64,000 nucleotides of DNA, from positions 52,253,365 through 52,317,364 of the forward strand of contig CM042090.1 in NCBI GenBank assembly GCA_023512835.1, given 5' to 3'. Positions 55,131-64,000 of this stretch are shown here, piece after piece (positions within the stretch are counted from its first letter, which is position 1; every line of letters begins with the position of its first letter). The stretch is from Taxillus chinensis. Taxonomy: Eukaryota; Streptophyta; Magnoliopsida; Santalales; Loranthaceae. The position numbers were made by a program, and so were the translations under genes. The notes under the pieces were generated by a model, which was given only the letters and a program-made list of their open reading frames with translations, did no database searches and was not told where the DNA came from.

Positions 55131-56219
55131 ATGCCCAGGGAGGAAGCTAAGGAAGGAGATCGCGAGCAACGTAAGGACCAGAAGGAAAAGGTTGGGAGTA
55201 GTCAACCGACATCCCGTCAGCCTGAAGTTAGCTCTCCCGTTCCGTATCAACCTCTTATGCCGTATCCTCAGAGGCTGAGGAAAAAGAAATTAGATGCTCA
55301 GTTCCAGAAATTCTTAGACGTATTCAAGAAGCTGGAGGTGAACATCCCATTCATAGAAGCCTTGGAACAGATGCCTGGATATGTCAAAATTTTAAAGGAT
55401 CTACTGTCCAAGAGGCGAAGTTACACTGATTGCGAGATAGTGGCTCTCACAAATGACATCAGTGCAGTGGTGCAGCACAAGCTACCACCCAAGCTTAAAG
55501 ATCCGGGTAGTCTCACTCTGACCTGCACCATTGGCACCTCGCAATTGGAGCAAGCCCTATGTGATTTAGGGGCGAGTATAAATCTGATGCCAATGTCCAT
55601 CTATCGGCGACTGGGCTTGACTGGAATAAAGCCTACTTCCATATCTTTACAGTTTGCTGATCGCTCGATAGGAAAGTCGGCGGGCATCATTGAAGATGTT
55701 TTAATCAAGGTGGATCGCTTTATCTTCCTAGTGGACTTTGTTGTTTTGGAAATAGAGGAAGATAAAGGAGTCCAACTGATTCTTGGAAGGCCATTCTTGA
55801 GTACCGGAAGGGCCTTGATCGATGTAAACTCAGGGGAGTTGACGCTGCGTGTGGATGAAGACGCAGTGGTGTTCAACATGGAGCGTTCGATGCGCAAGGC
55901 GAATGATCATTCCAGCTGTTATTGGATTGATCAGATTGCTGAATTCGTGGACAGCTACTTCGAAGTAAGCTTGATTAATGAAAGCTTGGATCACGAATTG
56001 CAGCAGGTGGATTTTGCAGAGACGGAACCGGAAGAGACTTATGAAGTGCTGAAAGACCAAACTGAGCAGCAGCCTTCCTTAACTGACTCCTCAGCACTCA
56101 CGGAACCCTTGCCAGTTCTGAAGCAACTCCCAGAACATCTGAGGTACGAGTTTTTGGATACACAAGGGCATTACCCTGTGATAGTAGCTGCGTCCTTAAC
56201 AGTAGAAAAAACCAGATAG
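55131..56219 (+). pseudogene. A1 protease region
   Basis: 363 open codons: VNIPFIEALEQMPGYVKILK, then retropepsin with EQALCDLGASINLMP (catalytic Asp-Leu-Gly at 55563-55571), FVVLEIEEDKGVQLILGRPF and an acidic linker toward RT. It ends at a TAG (56217-56219) caused by a shift. The next frame would read LLEVLREHKQALGWSLDDIK. Confidence 0.85.
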
Positions 56220-56805
56220 CTACTAGAAGTCTTACGAGAGCATAAGCAGGCCCTGGGGTGGTCTCTGGATGATATAAAAGGTATAAGTCCAGCGGTCTGC
56301 ATGCACAAGATACTGATGGAGGAGTCGTATACTCCTACTGTAGAGCGCCAACGCAGGCTTAATCCTGCAATGAAGGAAGTTGTTGGCAAGGAGATTCTGA
56401 AGTGGAGAAAAGCGGGCATCATATATGCCATTTCAGATAGCTCCTGGGTTAGTCCAGTACAAGTGGTTCCCAAGAAGGGCGGCATGACAGTGATACGCAA
56501 TGAGAAGAACGAGCTCATTCCATCCCGCACAGTGACCGGGTGGCGTGTGTGCATTGATTACCGCAAGCTGAATAAAGCCACGCGTAAGGACCACTTTCCG
56601 TTACCTTTCATTGATCAAATGCTAGATCGGTTAGTCGGTACCCATATTATTGTTTTCTGGACAGTTATTCTGGATACAATCAGATAGCAGTTGCCCCGAA
56701 GGATCAAGAGGAGACTACATTCACGTGCCCTTTTGGCACGTATGCTTTCCGGCGTATGCCATTTGGTCTTTGCAACGCACCGGCTACTTTCCAGAGGTGT
56801 ATGAT
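56220..56805 (+). pseudogene. A1 reverse transcriptase, N-terminal part
   Basis: [80 protein letters not shown] frameshift near 56635 follows, then PFGTYAFRRMPFGLCNAPAT and FQRCM, where A2 begins. The catalytic FMDD motif is not reached. Confidence 0.88.
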
Positions 56806-58261
56806 TGATAACGTGCATTTATGCCGTTATCCTATGCCTTATATAGGGTGTTTTAGCGTATGTTTTGTACCTATTTGCATGTTATTTTCGACATATTTGC
56901 TCTAACCCCTAGGAAGACCCTTTTGAGTGTTTTTGGCAGGTTTTGGAGCAACCTTTTGCCACACACTTTGGCTAGATCACTCCATCAACTCACAAGGAAG
57001 CTATAGGAAGAAGATGGAAGCAAAATGAAGGCAAAATCAAGGTGCACGTGAAAATCCTTCTCACGTGCATTCTCACGTGCAAGGATTTTATTGCATGGAT
57101 GCCTTCTACAACTCAAGAGGAAGCTTTGGAGCAAATTTGAGTCAAATTAGAGCTGCACGTGAAAAGGGTCTTCTCACGTGCATTCTCACGTGCAAGCATT
57201 TTTGCGCTCCAAATGATGTATTTTGTTGTTTTAATCAGTTTTATTTCGCCTAGAACGTCGATTAGTGTCACTAACCAAAACGACGTCGTTTTGGCTGCGA
57301 CCACATTTATAATTAGGGCACACCTTTTGTAACCCTAATTGGGCCCACTAAAACCTATAAATATGGGTCTTTGGAGGCATTGTAAATCATATTGAGTGGG
57401 AGAATCTGATCTGAGTTCTGAAAAGAGCTATAGCCATTGCTAAAAGATCGGATTGTCCTTGGCAAGGAGTGATTTTGGGCAGCAGACGCCGGAGTCTTTG
57501 GGGTTTGGAGTCCTGGTTCATCTTGGGGTCTTCCTTTATTGTCCTGGTACTGTAATCATGTTCTTTCCTATGATTGTTATTGTTCTTGTCATGATTATGG
57601 AGTAGTCTTGTTAGTCTAGGGGAGCAATGTAGCCCCCAATAAATTGTAGTCAGTTTGGTTATGGTTGTTCAATAAAATAGAATTCAGTTCTTGTTTAATT
57701 CACTTGCTTGAATGGAAATGCCTAGTTTATGCATAATTAGGTAATCTTAGCCCTTGTCTAGGGTGGAACACTAGTGAATTAGATTTAATATTGCATGATA
57801 GACCAAGTCTGCAACTATTAGATTGTTTGTCTACCTTGATCACTTTTATTCACATGGACCAAATGGGATAAAAGCCTTAAATCTATCTTAGCATGGACCA
57901 AATGTAAGATAGGTAGGAGATAATCAACATGAACGTGAACTAGAACATCAATCAAGAACAAGAGCCATAACCAGACTATTACAATCGATTGGGTGTAAAC
58001 ATTGTGACCCTAGATCCTTAATCACTGAAATTTCTGTACCAATAGCTTGCCAACTTTCTGATTTAATCACCTTTCATTCACATTATTTGTCCAACAAAAA
58101 TTAATTGTCCAGACATAAAATCAACTTGTTAGCTTAGTGCTTGCTGCTTAACAGCATTAGCTACCTCCCTGTGGGTTCGACAACCGGAGTCTTAATACTC
58201 CATTTTATTACTTGACCAGTCACTTTGCTGCAAAACCTATAGACACAATTTAAACGGGTCA
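56806..58261 (+). repeat. A2 5' LTR (1456 bp)
   Basis: TGATAACGTGCATTTATGCC to AACGGGTCA. It has the same six CACGTG boxes, the palindrome at 57275-57294, TATAAATA 57356-57363 and AATAAA signals. Short indels distinguish it from the A1 LTR (for example two small deletions near 56925 and 57238). Confidence 0.9.
57040..57363 (+). promoter_or_regulatory. A2 promoter region: G-box clusters, ACGT palindrome, TATA box
   Basis: Same arrangement as in A1: two clusters of three CACGTG cores, CCAAAACGACGTCGTTTTGG (57275-57294) and TATAAATA (57356-57363). Confidence 0.6.
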
Positions 58262-58267
58262 AGTTTT

Positions 58268-58283
58268 TGGCGCCGTTGCCGGG
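58268..58283 (+). other. A2 primer-binding site (tRNA-Asp)
   Basis: TGGCGCCGTTGCCGGG, matching the complement of the plant tRNA-Asp 3' end. Confidence 0.9.
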
Positions 58284-58451
58284 AGGCAAGCCAAACGTTG
58301 TTAGGACTAAGTGACATTAGGTGCTTAAGTTTATTTGTGATCCTGGAATTTTATTTTCTTATAATTTTGCTAGTACGGTGTTACCTGGTATCTTTTTTGT
58401 TTTTGCTACGTGTCGAGTGCACCCTAGGTGTTTGAGAAAATTCTTCCGTGT

Positions 58452-60031
58452 ATGCGTCACACCAGGGGTGAGTTATTACCATACGATCCCGAAATCGAAC
58501 GAACGTTGCGAGAGCAATGAAGGGCTCGGAGGGTATTAGTTGCGGTGAACAACGGTTGGAAGGTTTACATACCTTGTGCGAAGAAATCATGGCTGAAAAC
58601 AGAGCAAGGGAAGATCAGGGACACAACGGCCAAGGCGGTTATCAGCCGAGGACCTTTATGGATTATGCTAGACCTATACTATCGGATGATTATTCAGGCA
58701 TTAGAAGGGTGCCGGTCCAAGCAAACAACTTTGAGCTGAAGCCTGCGCTACTGCAAATGGTTGGGCAAGATGCATTCCGAGGCTCGGCACTAGATGATCC
58801 ACACAACCATCTAGCGCGATTCTTGCAAATTTGCGACACCATCAAAATTAATGGAGTCTCGGATGACGCCATAAAGCTGCGACTCTTCCCATTTTCCCTG
58901 AAGGACCGAGCTCTTGGTTGGTTCCAATCCCTACCTGCTGGCAGCATACACACATAGGACCAAATGGTGGAGAAGTTTCTCTCCAAGTACTTTCCACCAA
59001 CACGAGTTATTCATTTAAGGAGCCAAATAAATCAATTCACCCAGCACGGTGATGAGTCGCTATACGAGGCCTGGGAGCGATTCAAAGACTTGGTTAGGAG
59101 GTGTCCTAATCATGGCAGGCCAAAATGGTTACAAGTCGAATCTTTTTACGCAGGTCTGCACGCAAATACAAGGAGCATGATAGATGCAGCCGCTGGAGGA
59201 GCGTTCATGATGATGGAGCCTTCTGCAGCAGTAGAGCTCATAGAGAGAATGGCGTTGTCCAACTGCCAATGGTCGAATGACAGACGCCTTAGAGCTGAGC
59301 CGGTGGCTGCGGTATCAAATTCCTCAAATTCAACTCAGTTCGATGAGTTGACAAGGAAGATAGAGTTACTGACAGAGCAAATGTCCGTGATGGCTGTTCG
59401 CATGGAGGGCAGAACTGAACAACCCAAGGTAGTTACTGAAGACGCTGCTGCAGCCCAGCTGTACGAAGAAGCCCAATATGTTGGGAATCGAGGTGGAGGA
59501 TTTCAACGACAATTTCAGAATCCAAACCAGTACCAGAATCCTCCTCAGCCCAACAACTTCCAGAATCAAGGAGGACCTCACCAATTTCAACAACAGCCTT
59601 ACTTATGGCCAAGGCGAATAAGGTCTCGCTTTGGAGCACCACAGTATGGAGAACATTCTCAGCCACCACTTCCTCCTGGGTTCCAGAAGATGCCTCAACA
59701 GAAGGAGGAAGACAAAGAGAAGGCAAAGGATGAAGAGATGCGGAACTTCTTTTATCAATTTGCTAAGCAAGCAACTGACAGAATGAGTAAGGGGGAGACG
59801 CGGATTGAGTCCCTTACCACTTCTGTCTAGGATCTTGGGGCTGCCATGAAGAATATAGAGCAGCAGATTGGCCAGTTAGCAAATGCAGTTAGGCCATCTT
59901 CATCAAACACTTTTCCTAGCAATACGGAGGTTAACCCAAGGGAGCAATGCAAAGCTATAATGCTTCGAAGTGGGAAAGAACTACCAGCTGGAGAGAAGAA
60001 AATCGAGCCAACCAAGGAGGAGTCGGAATAG
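58452..60031 (+). pseudogene. A2 gag
   Basis: ATG 58452, TGA at 58518-58520 (CGA in A1). Capsid region 58517-58957 then 58964-59830: LKPALLQMVGQDAFRGSALD, RVIHLRSQINQFTQHGDESL, FYAGLHANTRSMIDAAAGGA, a Gln/Asn-rich stretch and ATDRMSKGETRIESLTTSV. TAG at 59828-59830 and 60029-60031 interrupt a common frame. Fewer shifts than A1. Confidence 0.88.
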
Positions 60032-61126
60032 CACACCCAGGAGGAAGCTAAAGAAGGAGATGCTGAGCAACGCAAGAACCAGAAGGAAAAGGTGGGGAGT
60101 AGTCAACCGACAATCCGTCAGCTTGAAGTTAGCTCTCCCGCTCCGTATAAACCTCCTATGCCGTATCCTCAAAGGCTGAGGAAACAGAAATTAGATGCTC
60201 AGTTCCAGAAATTCTTAGATGTATTCAAAAAGCTGGAGGTGAACATCCCATTCATAGAAGCCTTGGAATAGATGCCTGGATATGTCAAATTTTTAAAGGA
60301 TCTACTGTCCAAGAGGAGGAGCTACACTGATTGTGAGATAGTGGCTCTCACAAATGACATTAGTGCAGTGGTGCAGCACAAGCTACCACCCAAGCTTAAA
60401 GATCCGGGTAGTTTCACGCTGACCTGTACCATTGGCACCTCGCAATTGGAGCAAGCCCTATATGACTTAGGGGCGAGTATAAATCTGATGCCAATGTCCA
60501 TCTATCGGCGACTGGGCTTGACTGGAATAAAGCCCACTTCCATATGTTTACAATTTGCTGATCGATCGATAGGAAAGCCGGCGGGCATTATTGAAGATGT
60601 TTTAATCAAGGTGGATCGCTTTATCTTCCCAGTGGATTTTGTTGTATTGGAAATGGAAGAAGATAAAGGAGTCCAATTGATTCTTGGAAGGCCATTCCTG
60701 AGTACTGGAAGGGCCTTGATCGATGTAAACTCGGGGGAGTTGACGCTGCGTGTGGATGAAGATGCGGTAGTGTTCAACATGGAGCGTTCGATGCGCAAGG
60801 CAAATGATCATTCCAGCTGTTATTGGATTGATCAGATTGCTGAATTCGTGGACAGCTACTTCGAAGAGAGCTTGATCACTGAAAGCTTGGAACACGAATT
60901 GCAGCAGGTGGATTTTGCGGAGGTGGAACCGGAAGAGACTTATGAAGTGCTGAAAGAACGAACTGAGAAGCAGCCTTCCTCAACTGACTCCTCAGCAATC
61001 ACGGACCCCTTGCCAGTTCTGAAGCAACTCCCAGAACATCTGAGGTACGAGTTTTTGGATACACAAGGGCGTTACCCTATGATAGTAGGCTGCGTCCTAA
61101 CGGTGAGGAAACCAGACAGCTACTAG
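60032..61126 (+). pseudogene. A2 protease region
   Basis: Frame with TAG at 60269-60271 (CAG in A1), then open to 61126. Catalytic DLGAS at 60464-60478, FVVLEMEEDKGVQLILGRPF, acidic C-terminal linker. A shift before 61124 leads to the RT frame. Confidence 0.88.
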
Positions 61127-62173
61127 AAGTCTTACGAGAGCATAAGCAGGCCCTGGGGTGGTCTCTGGATGATATAAAAGGTATATGTCCAGCGGTCTGC
61201 ATGCACAAGATACTGATGGAGGAGTCTTATACTCCTACTGTAGAGCGCCAACGCAGGCTCAATCCTGCAATGAAGGAAGTCGTTGGCAAGGAGATTCTGA
61301 AGTGGAGGAAAGCAGGAATCATATATGCCATTTCAGATAGCTCCTGGGTTAGTCCAGTACAAGTGGTTCCCAAGAAAGGCGGCATGACAGTGATACGCAA
61401 TGAGAAGAATGAGCTTATTCCATCCCGCACAGTGACCGGGTGGCGCGTGTGCATTGATTACCACAAGCTGAATAAAGCCACGCGTAAGGACCACTTTCCG
61501 TTACCTTTCATTGATCAAATGCTAGATCGGTTAGCTGGCTACCCGTATTATTATTTTCTGGACGGTTATTCTGGCTACAACCAGATAGCAGTTGCCCTGG
61601 AGGATCAAGAGAAGACTACATTCACGTGTCCTTTTGGCACGTATGCTTTCCGGCGTATGCCATTTGGTCTCTGCAACGCACCTGCTACCTTCCAGAGGTG
61701 TATGATGGCCATTTTTCAAGGGTTAGTGGAGGACATTATGGAAGTCTTTATGGATGACTTCTCGGTATTTGGTTCATCTTTTTCCATCTGCCTCGAAACT
61801 GGAAACCGTGTTAGTCCGATGCAAGGAAAAGGACCTGGTCTTGAACTGGGAGAAGTGTCACTTCATGGTCAAGGAAGGAGTTGTCCTTGGGCATAGAGTG
61901 TCCGCAGCTGGGTTGGAAGTAGATAGAGCAAAGATCTCCACCATTGAGAGTCTACCTCCTCCCACTAATGTGAAAGGCATCCGGAGCTTTCTGGGTCACG
62001 CAGGGTTTTATCGGCGGTTCATCAAAGATTTCTCAAAAATTGCCAAGCCCCTAAGCATGCTTTTAGAGAAGGATGTTCCTTTCATATTTTCGGAAGACTG
62101 CCTTCAGGCCTTTACAGTGCTGAAAGAGAAGCTCAGTTCAGCACCGGTGATAGTAGCTCCAGACTGGTCGTAA
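61127..62173 (+). pseudogene. A2 reverse transcriptase
   Basis: RRLNPAMKEVVGKEILKWRK, CIDYHKLNKATRKDHFPLPF, FLDGYSGYNQIAVALEDQEK, FGTYAFRRMPFGLCNAPATF and the catalytic FMDD at 61747-61758. A one-base shift near 61775 moves to frame 61754-62173, with ETVLVRCKEKDLVLNWEKCH and SFLGHAGFYRRFIKDFSKIA, ending at TAA 62171. Confidence 0.9.
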
Positions 62174-62600
62174 CCCTTTGAGCTGATGTGTGATGCGAGT
62201 GACTTTGTAGTCGGAGCGGTGCTTGGGCAGAAACGGGACAAAGTTTTCAGGGCAATATATTATGCCAGTCGCACACTCAATGAGGCCCAGCTCAATTACA
62301 CCACTACAGAGAAAGAGTTACTTGCTTTGTGGTATTTGCGTGTGATAAGTTTCGGTCATATCTTTTGGGCACTAAGGTCATTGTCTATACCGACCACGCT
62401 GCCTTGCGATACTTGTTCAGCAAGAAGGATGCGAAACCCAGGTTGCTCAGATGGGTTTTGTTGCTCCAAGAGTTTGATCTGGAGATTAAAGACATGAAGG
62501 GGACTTCCAACACTGTGGCAGACCATTTGTCAAGGCTGGAGCTAAGGGAAGGTAGTACTCAAGGTGCTACTATTTCTGACACCTTCCCTGATGAGCAGCT
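62174..62600 (+). pseudogene. A2 RNase H
   Basis: [39 protein letters not shown], then a shift near 62335 to [40 protein letters not shown] and [10 protein letters not shown]. Catalytic Asp and Glu positions are recognisable. Confidence 0.88.
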
Positions 62601-63872
62601 CTTTGTAGCTGACGCAAAGACGCCATGGTTTGCTGATATCGTGAACTACCATGCATGTGACTATGTACCTACCGAGTTTACTTATCAGGAAAAGAAGAGG
62701 TTCCTCTTTAATGCGAGAAGATACATTTGGGATGAGCCTGTTCTATACAGGCAATGTGCTGATCAGATCATCAGAAAATGTGTGCCAAAAGAGGAAGTGG
62801 ACAGCATTCTGCAGCATTGTGATTCATCTGACTATGCTGGCCATTTAGGAGTGCAGAGAATGGTGGCAAAGATCCTACAAAGCGGGTTTTACTGGCCAAC
62901 TATGTTCACAGACACATACACCTTTGTTAAGTCATGTGATCAGTGTCAACGAACAGGGAGGGATTACAAGGAAGCAAGAGATGCCCCAAACCGGCATTAT
63001 GCCGGTCGAACTTTTGACATATGGGGAATCGATTTCATGGGACCTTTCCCACCATCAGATGGATTTTCTTACATCTTTCTGGCTGTTGACTACCTCTCAA
63101 AGTGGGTTGAAGCTATACCCACTAGGAAGAATGATGCTCAAGTGGTTACCAAGTTCCTTCGTCGCAACATATTCAGCCGGTTTGGAACACCGAGAGCAAT
63201 TATCGGTGATGAAGGGAGTCACTTCGCAATAAACTTTTCGACAAGCTCTTAAACAAATATGGAGTTCAACATAGGCGCACCTTAGCCTATCATCCACAAG
63301 CAAACGGTCAAGCTGAAGTTTCCAACCGTGAGATCAAGCACATTTTGGAAAAGACAGTGGGAGGCAACTGAAAAGATTGGGCTCTAAAACTCGATGAGGC
63401 ATTGTGGGCTTATCGCACAGCATTCAAAACGCCCATTGGAATGTCTCCTTATCATCTACTGTACGGAAAGGCCTGCCACTTGCCTGTTGAATTGGAACAC
63501 AAGGCCTTTTGGGCCGTTAAAAAGCTTAATATGGATCCCAATGTTGCTGCTGAACTACGATTGCACCAACTAAATGAGTTGGAGGAATTTCGCTTCAATG
63601 CCTATGAGAGTGCAAAGCTGTACAAGGAGAGGTCTAAGCTCAAACATGATAAGAAGATCAGCCCCTCTCTTGTTGAACCAGGCAGAAGGTCTTGCTCTTT
63701 AATTCCAGACTTAAACTCTTCCCTGGGAAGGCTGCGATCTAAATGGATGGGGCCTTTCACTGTTACAAAGGTTTTTCCATATGGCGGTGTTGATCTCCAA
63801 TCAACCTCCTGGACAAATTTTCAAAGTAAATGGTCAGCGTGTGAAGCCATACTACATGCAGGACCATGTTAA
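62601..63872 (+). pseudogene. A2 integrase
   Basis: HHCC zinc domain ([15 protein letters not shown] ... CDQCQRTG), [20 protein letters not shown] with the first Asp, and IIGDEGSHF with the second. A shift near 63230 follows, then [20 protein letters not shown] with the Glu. TGA 63369-63371 replaces Trp in GGN(W)[12 protein letters not shown]. The C-terminus runs through [20 protein letters not shown] and HDKKI, with further shifts before 63872. Confidence 0.88.
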
Positions 63873-64000
63873 GGAGGTTGATCATTTCACTCTGAGCACC
63901 ACTTGACAACGGGACGGTCAAGCTAAAGACCTAAACTCGCCGCTTCATGGGAGGCAACCCATGGTGATTTCTCTTCCTTTTTTATTTTATTTTATTTTAT
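63873..64000 (+). other. A2 post-integrase region with hairpin
   Basis: Non-coding end of the window. CATGGG (63946-63951), loop AGGCAA, CCCATG (63958-63963) forms a perfect 6-bp stem. GGGAGGCAACCC after the end of pol recurs in Athila elements in my recollection. A TTTTA run ends the window. Confidence 0.6.

Larger units (their letters stand above)
51878..56805 (+). mobile_element. Athila-type Ty3-gypsy retrotransposon A1, truncated in RT by A2
   Basis: LTR 51878-53365, tRNA-Asp primer site at 53372, gag, protease and the first part of RT, interrupted at 56805 by the LTR terminus of A2. Lineage rests on the TGGCGCCGTTGCC primer site, the DLGASINLMP protease motif and the MRHTRGELLPYDPEIERTL gag start. 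Predicted duplications: CCAAG (51873-51877) for A1 and ATGAT (56801-56805) for A2, with partners outside the window. Confidence 0.9.
56806..64000 (+). mobile_element. Athila-type retrotransposon A2, running off the right edge
   Basis: LTR 56806-58261, tRNA-Asp primer site at 58268, gag, protease, RT, RNase H and integrase, then the post-pol region with the hairpin at 63946. The env-like ORF2 and 3' LTR of Athila would lie to the right. Inserted in the RT of A1, same orientation. Confidence 0.9.

Overview
The window is plant (angiosperm) heterochromatin made entirely of LTR retrotransposons, many nested inside one another. I see no host gene, tRNA, rRNA or CRISPR array. The plant assignment rests on the element lineages: SIRE/Maximus Ty1-copia, Tekay/Del chromovirus Ty3-gypsy with a C-terminal chromodomain, Athila Ty3-gypsy with a tRNA-Asp primer site, and Ogre/Tat-like pieces. 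It also rests on initiator-Met primer sites (TGGTATCAGAGC) and plant TATA and telo-box sequences. The species cannot be named from this.

Layout. 1-10313: SIRE-type element S1 (minus), with an env-like third ORF at the left edge and a 5' LTR at 9012-10313. 10314-17445: second SIRE copy S2 (minus), whose RNase H is interrupted exactly at the LTR terminus of S1. 17446-18673: Tekay-type LTR (plus) that S2 entered. 18674-22086: minus-strand U3 of another LTR, its polypurine tract and an Ogre/Tat-like gag-protease remnant. 22087-22240 plus 31328 onward: a SIRE-like LTR split by a complete Tekay element G1 (22241-31327, plus) with TAAGT target-site duplications. 31328-33034: remains of two oppositely oriented SIRE-like LTRs. 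33035-40693: Tekay element G2 (plus), its gag split by a 3-kb Ogre-like solo LTR (33497-36505, AGAGG duplications). 40694-42225: second copy of that LTR, truncated. 42226-44588: Tekay G3 (minus) gag start, primer site and LTR. 44589-51877: Tekay G4 (minus), the best-preserved coding copy. 51878-56805: Athila A1 (plus). 56806-64000: Athila A2 (plus), inserted in the reverse transcriptase of A1 and running off the right edge.

All coding regions carry stops or frameshifts. Where sister copies can be compared, most new stops are CAG to TAG or CGA to TGA, as expected from deamination of methylated CHG and CG sites in silenced transposons. The elements nest as L2 > S2 > S1, SIRE-like LTR > G1, G2 > Ogre-like LTR, and G3 > G4 > A1 > A2. 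In three of these cases an element has entered a close relative in the same orientation.

The most unusual signals are in the Tekay LTRs. All five copies keep an 11-bp perfect hairpin with compensatory base-pair changes between subfamilies. It lies inside what looks like an intron within the LTR, which also hosts a different minisatellite in each subfamily. A 37-bp-spaced near-palindrome lies upstream of the TATA box. Clusters of CACGTG and an ACGT-centred palindrome are shared with the unrelated Athila LTRs.
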